From Thermomicrobiales bacterium (GTDB lineage: Bacteria; Chloroflexota; Chloroflexia; Thermomicrobiales; UBA6265), in assembly GCA_025928535.1 (NCBI GenBank), contig JAICJJ010000084.1, positions 1 to 8,673 of the forward strand: a DNA stretch of 8,673 nucleotides, written 5' to 3'. The notes below the pieces were generated by a model. It searched no databases. It was given only the letters and a program-made list of their open reading frames with translations, and had not been told where the DNA came from. The position numbers and the translations under genes were made by a program. This document shows, in pieces, positions 1 through 5,720 of this stretch. Each line of letters starts with the position of its first letter. The first letter of the stretch is position 1.

Positions 1-509
1 ACGGGAAGTGATACGAGATCATCGAGGGCACGCTCTACGAGATGACGGGAACGCGTTGGGAGCAGGGCACGGTCGTCGCCAACTTGATCGCGCTTTTGCT
101 GCCCATCGTCCGGTCGCTCGGCGCGGTTTCGCGTACGGCTCCGATCGATGTTTTTTTCGCCGGGGCCACCCCGGTGTAACCCGACATCTTCGTCCTCATG
201 CCCGAGAGCGAGGCAATGCCCTCGCAGCGCGGCATCGAGGGTCCGCCAGACCTGGTCATCGAGATACTTTCGCCGAGCAATCGGGCGCACGACCAGCAAA
301 CGAAGCGCCGTTTCCATGAACGGGGCGGCGTGCGCGAATACTGGCTGGTCGATCCTTCGGCGCGGACGATCGAAGTGCTGAGGCTGGAAGCGGGACGCTA
401 TCGCAGCCTCAGCGTCCTGTCCGGCGACGACGCGGTCGCGTCGCCGTTGCTGGCCAACGGCTTCCCGGCGGGCGAGGCGATTGTCGGACTGGACGAACTT
501 TCGGCTTGA
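1..509 (+). pseudogene. Uma2-family (DUF820) endonuclease pseudogene, 5' end outside window
   Basis: Reading frame 3 encodes a Uma2-type PD-(D/E)XK protein that aligns throughout with the intact copy at 3286-3873: YEIIEGTLYEM, then PD, then GIEGPPDLVIEILSPSNRAHD, a Lys in TKRR, and GVREYWLVDP. The frame is broken by TGA at 9-11, where the intact copy has Arg (GKRYEI), and by TAA at 177-179, where it has Gln (PVQPD). Both fit a single C-to-T change (CGA to TGA, CAA to TAA). There is no frameshift and the rest is well preserved, so the decay looks recent, unless these are sequencing errors. About the first 20-25 residues lie beyond the window. Restart at ATG 198 would give a 103-residue fragment lacking the catalytic PD aspartate. 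Family members are putative nucleases, often multicopy, with unclear cellular roles. Confidence 0.85.
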
Positions 510-513
510 CCCC

Positions 514-543
514 GGCGTGTGCGATCATTGCCGCCCACACGCC
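514..543. terminator. Hairpin after the Uma2 pseudogene, possible terminator or operator
   Basis: GGCGTGTG (514-521) and CACACGCC (536-543) are perfect 8-bp inverted repeats with a 14-nt loop, starting 4 bp after the Uma2 stop. No T-run follows, so it could be a weak terminator or an operator for the monooxygenase operon beginning at 651. The rest of the 141-bp gap also holds a 10-bp palindrome, GTCGATCGAC (593-602). I see no convincing -35/-10 pair. Confidence 0.35.
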
Positions 544-650
544 CTCCGGTTCCGTGCGGGTGTCGCGCTGGCGGGCGGTCAGGCACGATTTCGTCGATCG
601 ACCGTCGGGTCGGGCGCAGGCTCGGCCTGGCGTCCGCACGGAGTGACGCG

Positions 651-2192
651 ATGATCCGCACCGGAGACGACTATCGGGAATCGATCCGCGACGGCCGCGA
701 GGTCTACATCGACGGCGAGCGGGTCGACGACGTTCCCAGCCATCCGGCGTTCAAGCCGCTGGTCGACATTCGCGCCCGCATCTACGACATGGGGCACGAT
801 CCCGCCACCCGCGACGTGATGACCTGGGTCGATCCGGCGACCGACGAACGTTTCGCCATTGGCCCGAAATTGCCCCGCACGATCGACGACTGGCGCGACA
901 AGCGGCGCGCGGTCGATCGCGTCCTTGACGACATCGGCGGCGTCGTCACCCGCGTCGGCGACGAAACGGTCGGCGAGATGTGGTCGCTCTACGACGGGCA
1001 GGATGTCCTGAACGAGGTCGATCCCCGCTTTTCCGAAAACATCCGGCGTCACGTCGAACGCGCCTGGCGGGAAGACCCGTTCCACGTCTCGGCCAACACC
1101 GACCCGAAAGGCGACCGCTCGAAACGGCCGCAGGATCAGGACCCCGACATGCTTCTCCACGTCGTCAAGGAGACCGACGCCGGGATCGTGGTCCGGGGCG
1201 CGAAATTCGAGACGGCCGCGGCCTACGCCAATCAGGCGTTCGTCAAGCCAACTATCGCCAACTGGGGCGACAGCGAACTCTCTGACTATGCGCTCGGCTT
1301 CATCGCCCACATGGGCGCGCCCGGCATGAAGCATATCTGCCGCTCCGGGTTCGCTGGCCGCGCTTCGAGCGACGATTACCCCCTCGCCAATCGGTTCGAC
1401 GAAATCGACACCCTGATCATCTTCGACGACGTGCTGATCCCCTGGGAAGACGTGCTCTTCTATCGTCACACGCGCGCCGCCGCGTTCATCCGGGCGACGC
1501 TCCATCGCTACAGCGCGTTCGCCTTCGTCCAGCGCATCCTCAGGTACGCCGACATGCTGATCGGCACGGCGATGCTGAACGCGCGACAGACGGGGCTGGA
1601 AAAGCAGCAAGCGGTGCAGGAAAAACTGGCGACGCTGGCCGTCTACCGGGAAGGGATCAACGCCCACCTGACGGCCGCCATCGCCGAAGCGGAGCCGAGC
1701 CCCGGCGGCTTGCTGATGCCGAACCAGTCGTTGCTCTACACCGGCCGGGTGCTCGCCTGCTCGCAACTGGCGCAGATGATGCACATCGCCCGCGATCTCT
1801 GCGGCGGCCAGATTTGCGTGTCGCCGAACGCCGCGAGTTTTCGCAACCCGGAGATCGCGCCCTGGCTTGAGAAGTACTACACGATCAACGAGCGATGGGT
1901 CGCCGACGACCGGCGAAAATTGCTCGCCTACGCGCGCGATCTGCTCAATTCCGACTACGCCGGCCATCGCCTGACGTTCAATCTCTTCGCCCAATCGCCC
2001 GGCTTCGCCCATCTGCTGGCGGTCTATCGCAATTTCGATTTCGACGACGCGATCGCTTTCGTACAGCGCTCGGCCGGGCTCTCGGAGCGGGTGCTGGGAA
2101 CGGCGCAGCCGGCTGGGGCGTCGAGCAACGGCCGCGCCGGTGGCGAACGCCGCGCCGACGTGCAGGCGGCGACGACGGGAGCCTCGTCATGA
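651..2192 (+). CDS. HpaB-family FADH2-dependent monooxygenase, oxygenase component
   Basis: 513 residues, similar to 4-hydroxyphenylacetate 3-hydroxylase oxygenase (HpaB) and related phenol/chlorophenol hydroxylases, which use reduced FAD from a separate reductase and O2 to hydroxylate substrates. Family hallmarks in order: N-terminal TGDDYRESIRDGREVYIDGE (4-23), HPAF...IYD (31-46), TDPKGDRSK (150-158), GIVVRGAKFETAAAYAN (178-194), and FDEIDTLIIFDD followed by PWED (249-267). The acyl-CoA-dehydrogenase-like helical C-terminus runs to about 480, followed by a Gly/Ala/Ser-rich tail. ATG 651 is chosen over the longer open frame from 519 because homology begins right there and GGAG (640-643) sits 7 nt upstream. 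By-eye comparison suggests the usual active-site GRSPDY segment (here GQDVLN, 116-121) and the His before the PQxDR motif (here Ser147) are changed, so the substrate may not be 4-hydroxyphenylacetate. No flavin reductase is nearby. First gene of a three-gene operon. Confidence 0.9.
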   Translation: MIRTGDDYRESIRDGREVYIDGERVDDVPSHPAFKPLVDIRARIYDMGHDPATRDVMTWVDPATDERFAIGPKLPRTIDDWRDKRRAVDRVLDDIGGVVTRVGDETVGEMWSLYDGQDVLNEVDPRFSENIRRHVERAWREDPFHVSANTDPKGDRSKRPQDQDPDMLLHVVKETDAGIVVRGAKFETAAAYANQAFVKPTIANWGDSELSDYALGFIAHMGAPGMKHICRSGFAGRASSDDYPLANRFDEIDTLIIFDDVLIPWEDVLFYRHTRAAAFIRATLHRYSAFAFVQRILRYADMLIGTAMLNARQTGLEKQQAVQEKLATLAVYREGINAHLTAAIAEAEPSPGGLLMPNQSLLYTGRVLACSQLAQMMHIARDLCGGQICVSPNAASFRNPEIAPWLEKYYTINERWVADDRRKLLAYARDLLNSDYAGHRLTFNLFAQSPGFAHLLAVYRNFDFDDAIAFVQRSAGLSERVLGTAQPAGASSNGRAGGERRADVQAATTGASS

Positions 2193-2608
2193 CGACGCAC
2201 CGGCGCATTCGCCCCTTCAACACCCGCGACACCTACCCGGAGCAAAAGCTCGACAACGATCTTTGCCAGGCGGTGGTCGCCGGAAACACGATCTATCTGC
2301 GCGGCCAGGTCGGGCAAAACATCGACACGACCGAATCGGTCGGCATCGGCGATGTGGCGGCGCAAACGGAGCAGGCGATGGCGAACATCGACCTGCTGCT
2401 CCGTGAAGCCGGCAGCCAACTTGCCGACATCGTCAAGATCGTCGTCTATCTCGTCGATCCCCGCTATCGCGAGCCGGTCTATCGCGTGATGGGCCGCTGG
2501 TTGAAAGGCGTCCATCCGGTGTCGACCGGCCTCGTCGTCACGGCGCTGGCCCGGCCGGAATGGCTGGTCGAAATCGACGTGACGGCCGTGAAGTCGGAGC
2601 GAACATGA
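2189..2608 (+). CDS. RidA (YjgF/YER057c/UK114) superfamily protein
   Basis: 139 residues, the standard length for single-domain Rid proteins, which form homotrimers. Recognisable segments: QAVVAGNTIYLRGQVG (26-41), DVAAQTEQAMANIDLLLREAG (about 53-73), DIVKIVVYLVD, and the C-terminal ARPEWLVEIDVTAV. RidA itself hydrolyses reactive enamines/imines to ketones. Here the position of its substrate-binding arginine (Arg105 in E. coli RidA) appears to be Thr in PVSTGLVV, which places the protein in a non-archetypal Rid subgroup where imine deaminase activity cannot be assumed. Its ATG overlaps the monooxygenase stop (ATGA, 2189-2192), so translation is probably coupled. The context suggests handling of a reactive or N-containing product of the monooxygenase; that is inference. 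Confidence 0.93.
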   Translation: MTTHRRIRPFNTRDTYPEQKLDNDLCQAVVAGNTIYLRGQVGQNIDTTESVGIGDVAAQTEQAMANIDLLLREAGSQLADIVKIVVYLVDPRYREPVYRVMGRWLKGVHPVSTGLVVTALARPEWLVEIDVTAVKSERT

Positions 2609-3279
2609 CCTTTTCCATCGCTGCGCGCGACGCAACGACCGGCATGTTCGGCGTCGCCGTTTCGTCATCGAGTCCGGCGGTGGCGGCGCGCTGCGCCTAT
2701 GCGCGGACGGGCGTCGGCGCGGCGTGCAGCCAGAACATCACCGATCCCCGGCTCGGCGCCGCGCTGCTCGCCCGGCTGGAACGGGGGATGTTCGCCCGCG
2801 AGGCGCTCGATCAGGTCGTGGCGGACGCGCCGGACATCGCCTACCGGCAACTCACCGTCGTCGATCGCTGGGGCGGAACCGCCGCCTGGTCCGGCGAGCG
2901 CACGCTCGGGACGCACGCGACCGCGGAGGGAGCCGACGCCGTCGTCGCCGGCAACCTGCTCGCCCAGGATGACGTGCCCGCGAAGATGCTCGCGGCGTTC
3001 ATGGAGCGGCGGGACGAGCGTTTCGGCGACCGGCTGCTGGCGGCGATGCAGGCGGGGCTCGCCGCGGGCGGCGAAGCCGGCCCGGTCCATTCGGCCGGCT
3101 TGCTGATCGTGCGGGACGTGCCATGGCCCGTCGTCGATCTGCGCGTCGATTGGGCCGATGATCCGATCGGCGAATTGGCCAAACTCTGGCGACTCTGGCG
3201 GCCGCAGATGGACGCCTACGTCACCCGCGCGCTCGATCCCGCCTCGGCGCCGACGTATGGCGTGGCCGGCGACGAATAG
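2605..3279 (+). CDS. DUF1028 domain protein (Ntn-hydrolase-like fold)
   Basis: 224 residues, the normal length for single-domain DUF1028. It starts MTFSIAARDATTGMFGVAVSS, continues with ARTGVGAACSQNITDPRLG (33-51) and RQLTVVDRWG (about 81-90), and ends in the family's VDLRVDWADDPIGEL segment. DUF1028 proteins are assigned to the Ntn-hydrolase superfamily; if that chemistry holds, Thr2, exposed after Met removal, would be the candidate nucleophile and an amide-bond hydrolase a plausible activity, but this is not established. ATG 2605 overlaps the RidA stop (ATGA 2605-2608) and is preferred over a longer in-frame start at 2560 that lies inside the RidA gene and adds residues unlike the family. 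Third and last gene of the operon. It ends 6 bp from the stop of the convergent Uma2 gene, with no obvious terminator between them. Confidence 0.92.
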   Translation: MTFSIAARDATTGMFGVAVSSSSPAVAARCAYARTGVGAACSQNITDPRLGAALLARLERGMFAREALDQVVADAPDIAYRQLTVVDRWGGTAAWSGERTLGTHATAEGADAVVAGNLLAQDDVPAKMLAAFMERRDERFGDRLLAAMQAGLAAGGEAGPVHSAGLLIVRDVPWPVVDLRVDWADDPIGELAKLWRLWRPQMDAYVTRALDPASAPTYGVAGDE

Positions 3280-3285
3280 CGACGC

Positions 3286-3873
3286 TCAGACTTCCTCGTC
3301 CGCAGCGGCGAGTTCATCCAACCCGGCGAACACGTCAGCGGCGGTCAGATCGAGTGTCGGCAAGAGCGGCGACGCGATGCGATCCAGACTCGCCGCGGTT
3401 TGCACGGCATGGAACGCGTCGAGATGGAGCGCAAATACTTCAAGTGTTCGCGCCATCGGATCGACGATCCAATATTCCCGTACGCCGGCCCGCGCGTAGA
3501 GCGCCCGCTTCGTCAGCCGGTCGTGGCCCCGGTTGGACGGGCTGAGGACTTCGACCGCCAGGTCCGGCGGCCCTTCGATGCCGCGCCGAACCGGCTTCGC
3601 CGCGCCGCCGGGCAAGATGACGATCAGATCGGGCTGCACCGGATCGCCGCCTGGGATGAACACGTCAAGCGGCGCCGTAAACCACTCGGCGCCGAGGGAG
3701 CGCGCCAACGCGCCGAGAAAAAACATCAAATTTGAGATCACCTTCGCGTGGACCAGAAGCGGGCTCGGCATCTCGTACAGCGTCCCCTCGATGATCTCGT
3801 ACCGCTTTCCGTCGTCCGGCAAGCGCAACAGATCGTCGTAGGTCCAGACGCCGCTCGGTTTGGTCAGGGCCAT
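3286..3873 (-). CDS. Uma2 family endonuclease (DUF820), intact
   Basis: 195 residues. It follows the Uma2 layout: N-terminal TYDDLLRLPDDGKRYEIIEG (11-30), PD at 81-82 (VQPDLIVIL), GIEGPPDLAVEVLSPSN (98-114) with Glu108, a downstream Lys122 (LTKRALY), and GVREYWIVDP (130-139). Asp82, Glu108 and Lys122 are candidates for the PD-(D/E)XK metal site. ATG 3873 is chosen because homology begins there and a strong ribosome site (GGGAGAAG, 3879-3886) lies 5 nt upstream; the open frame continues to 4002 but would run through the hairpin at 3926-3964. It converges on the DUF1028 gene. It is related to the decayed copy at 1-509 and lies in opposite orientation on the other side of the operon. The in-vivo role of this family is unknown. 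Confidence 0.92.
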   Translation of the reverse strand: MALTKPSGVWTYDDLLRLPDDGKRYEIIEGTLYEMPSPLLVHAKVISNLMFFLGALARSLGAEWFTAPLDVFIPGGDPVQPDLIVILPGGAAKPVRRGIEGPPDLAVEVLSPSNRGHDRLTKRALYARAGVREYWIVDPMARTLEVFALHLDAFHAVQTAASLDRIASPLLPTLDLTAADVFAGLDELAAADEEV

Positions 3874-3925
3874 CGCGCTTCTCCCGCGAACGTCACGCGC
3901 CCATGATACGCGCCGACCAAGTGAG

Positions 3926-3964
3926 ACGACGACGGGGGCGCGAGACCCGCGCCCCCGTCGTCGT
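3926..3964. terminator. Perfect 16-bp hairpin, probable terminator of the Cys-rich gene
   Basis: ACGACGACGGGGGCGC (3926-3941) is an exact inverted repeat of GCGCCCCCGTCGTCGT (3949-3964), with a 7-nt loop. It lies 22 bp beyond the stop of the Cys-rich secreted gene (3987) and before the Uma2 start, both on the - strand. There is no T-run on either side, so it may be a non-canonical terminator or an mRNA-stabilising structure. Confidence 0.6.
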
Positions 3965-3986
3965 GCATGCCGTTTTCGCCGCCGAT

Positions 3987-4343
3987 TCAGCTCGACTTGC
4001 AACTATTCGGAATGCACTGGTTCTTCTTGCAGAAGAACTTCGCGTTGCAGTCGCGGTCGTTCTTGCACCAATCGCCGGCGCCGCCGTGGCCGTTCTTGAA
4101 CTTGCACTTCTTGTTCTTGCACTTGAGGCCGCCGCAGCACTCCCCGTTCTTCTTGCACTTGTCGTTGAGTTGGCCCTTCTTGCAGCGCCGGACCTTGCAG
4201 CCCGACGGCTCGACCGACTGGGCCAGGACGCCCTTCGCCAGCCCAAGGCTGAGCGCGCCGGCGGCAAGTCCCGTCAGGGCCGTGCGGCGGCTGCAAGTGG
4301 CGGTCAAGCCGCGCGTCAGATCGTCGAAACGGTTGCTGTCCAT
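3987..4343 (-). CDS. Small Cys-rich knottin-like protein with Tat-type signal
   Basis: 118 residues. The N-terminus MDSNRFDDLTRGLTATC leads into SRR (18-20) and a hydrophobic stretch ending VLA (39-41), which looks like a Tat signal peptide cleaved after Ala41. The mature part (about 77 residues, Lys-rich, strongly basic) has 12 cysteines. Cysteines in CKKGQLNDKCKKNGECCGGL and the following KCKNKKC form one six-Cys unit, C-x8-C-x5-CC-x4-C-x4-C, the spacing style of inhibitor cystine knots. A second region (CKNDRDCNAKFFCKKNQC, then IPNSC) resembles another unit that has lost the paired cysteine. ATG 4343 has an AGGGGAC ribosome site (4346-4352) 2 nt away. It is a paralogue of the gene at 7342-7674; both have RR at residues 19-20. 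Function unknown: extracellular binding, toxin-like or structural roles are all possible. Confidence 0.85.
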   Translation of the reverse strand: MDSNRFDDLTRGLTATCSRRTALTGLAAGALSLGLAKGVLAQSVEPSGCKVRRCKKGQLNDKCKKNGECCGGLKCKNKKCKFKNGHGGAGDWCKNDRDCNAKFFCKKNQCIPNSCKSS

Positions 4344-4356
4344 GGCGTCCCCTGTC

Positions 4357-4375
4357 CGCGCCGATGCTCGGCGCG
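4357..4375 (-). promoter_or_regulatory. 5'-leader hairpin next to the ribosome site of the Cys-rich gene
   Basis: CGCGCCGA and TCGGCGCG form a perfect 8-bp stem with a 3-nt loop. The stem ends 4 nt from the AGGGGAC ribosome site (4346-4352) and 13 nt from the ATG at 4343. It could influence translation initiation or mRNA stability. Stems this short do arise by chance in GC-rich DNA. Confidence 0.35.
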
Positions 4376-4599
4376 ACTCCTCGCACTCGGGCGCCAACGC
4401 CATGGCCCACGCTGCGCTCGTCGGGCGAAACGCATCGCCCGTCGGCGTCGTCGCAAGCCGTCGGCCGGCGCCCTGTTCCGACTGCATTCGGCATCGACTC
4501 GCGCCACGCCCATCCGCTTGCCAAACATGAAAGTCGGGGCGGCGTGATGCCCGCACGCGTTTCGCGCCGCCGTCGTCGGTCGGCGGCGCCCGTCAGCAG

Positions 4600-4638
4600 T
4601 GTTGACAAAGCATGCATCAACGCAGGGGTTGTTGACAA
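4600..4638. repeat. Two direct TGTTGACAA copies 30 bp apart, possible operator
   Basis: TGTTGACAA occurs at 4600-4608 and again at 4630-4638, a 30-bp spacing close to three helical turns. GTTGA (4601-4605) also faces TCAAC (4617-4621) as an inverted pair around GCATGC (4610-4615). The patch is AT-rich against its surroundings. This fits a regulator binding in tandem upstream of the Cys-rich gene (- strand), though the patch is about 260 bp from its start codon. Confidence 0.4.
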
Positions 4639-4715
4639 TATGCGAATGGACCGATCGGCGAAGCCGCCCGTCAAGCGGCCTCGCCGGCGCTGGCTACAGC
4701 GGAGTCGACGTTTCG

Positions 4716-5720
4716 CTACGCTTCGTCGGCGTCCGGCCGAACGCGCTCCGCCCGGGTTCGGTCGCGCCCTTTCCCGATGGGCGCGGCCCGGTCGGATTCC
4801 GATTCCGCGCGCTCGGCCGCCGTTGGCCCCGGCAGGCAGAGATAGAACGTGTAGTCGCGCCGGTGCGGCGGCCGCATCTGCATCATCTTGGCGTAGCCGG
4901 CGTCGCGCGCGATCCGCAGCAGCGACTCTTCCGTGTGCTGGAACGACAGCGCGTTGCCCCAGGAAGCCGTCGGCACTTGATCGCGCTCTTCCCGGGTCGC
5001 GCCGTGCTCGCGGATGAGCATTCCCTCGTACGGTCCCGACTGGTCGAGATTCGCCTTGGCGATGCGGGTGTCGATCAGGAGGGGCGTCGGGGCGCAGCGC
5101 CGCAGCAACGCCAGTTGATCGGCCGGTTCGAGATGGTGCAGCAACCCGAGGATGCAAATCAGATCGTACGCCCCGGGCGCGATCGGGAATTCGCGGACAT
5201 CGGCCTGCACCCAGGCGATGCCCCGAATCAGCGCCGCCAGCGCCGGATCGGCCACCCGATCCGGATCGGGCCAACGCACCGTCCGGGCGTCGACCGCCGT
5301 GACCGTCCAGCCGAGTTGAGCGGCGGCGATCGAAAAATTGCCTTTGCCGGCGCCGAGATCGAGCAGCCGCCCCGGCTTCAACAAGCCAAGGAGCATCTTG
5401 AAGACGAATCCCTTGTGGATCGACGGGTCCGGCTCGGGCAAGCCGTGGGTCCGGGCAAAGGTCGTTTGGCTCGCCCCTTTCCGGTAGCGGATCGTCGGCG
5501 ATGCTGCCGTCGCGGCCTCCCGCGCGTCCGCAAAGCAGCGGCGAAGATCGTCCGGCTCCAGCGCGGGATAGGCCGCGCGCAGCGCGTCGAGATCGGGGGT
5601 CTGGCTCAGAAAGGCGAAGATCGCTTCGGCGGACACGGGCGCCTCCGCTCGCGCCTCTGCCGCGTCGGCGACGCCGTCGGTCGCCCGGTTTGTCCGTCGC
5701 TTGCCTGCCATGCGGTTCAT
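4716..5720 (-). CDS. Class I SAM-dependent methyltransferase with DUF433-like N-terminus
   Basis: 334 residues. The Rossmann methyltransferase core shows motif I LLDLGAGKGNFS (119-130), the acidic end of the second strand (VTAVDAR, about 140-146), QADVREFP (about 172-179) and YDLICILGLLHHL (185-197). The substrate cannot be read from the sequence. Residues about 29-70 (PVSAEAIFAFLSQTPDLDAL, then RAAYPALEPDDLRRCFADA) resemble the C-terminal part of DUF433 helix-turn-helix domains, which would be an unusual fusion. ATG 5720 is chosen because it overlaps the stop of the upstream kinase gene by ATGA; ATG 5729 and 5711 are alternatives. The extreme C-terminus is charged and low in complexity. It is co-transcribed with the kinase-like gene, so the two may modify the same small molecule. 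Confidence 0.85.
   Translation of the reverse strand: MNRMAGKRRTNRATDGVADAAEARAEAPVSAEAIFAFLSQTPDLDALRAAYPALEPDDLRRCFADAREAATAASPTIRYRKGASQTTFARTHGLPEPDPSIHKGFVFKMLLGLLKPGRLLDLGAGKGNFSIAAAQLGWTVTAVDARTVRWPDPDRVADPALAALIRGIAWVQADVREFPIAPGAYDLICILGLLHHLEPADQLALLRRCAPTPLLIDTRIAKANLDQSGPYEGMLIREHGATREERDQVPTASWGNALSFQHTEESLLRIARDAGYAKMMQMRPPHRRDYTFYLCLPGPTAAERAESESDRAAPIGKGRDRTRAERVRPDADEA

Larger units (their letters stand above)
4344..4715. other. 372-bp non-coding region upstream of the first Cys-rich gene
   Basis: This is the region between the methyltransferase stop (4716) and the Cys-rich gene start (4343). The frame of the Cys-rich gene stays open to 4556, but the extra residues show no protein-like pattern and lie upstream of the family's conserved N-terminus. 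The region holds the leader hairpin (4357-4375) and a locally AT-richer patch around 4598-4645 with two TGTTGACAA copies. No -10 box at proper spacing from the TTGACA hexamers was found on either strand, and no small ORF or RNA gene is convincing. Confidence 0.6.

Noticed and set aside
9..11. In-frame TGA in the Uma2 copy as a second selenocysteine
   Set aside because: The paralogue has Arg there, a TAA also interrupts the frame, and nothing in the family suggests Cys/Sec at this site.
579..2012. A 477-codon open frame on the - strand opposite the monooxygenase
   Set aside because: It is a GC-driven shadow with no recognisable motifs; the + strand product has clear family motifs throughout.
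4602..4637. TTGACA hexamers as -35 boxes of + strand promoters
   Set aside because: No -10-like hexamer lies 16-18 bp downstream of either, and no + strand gene follows.
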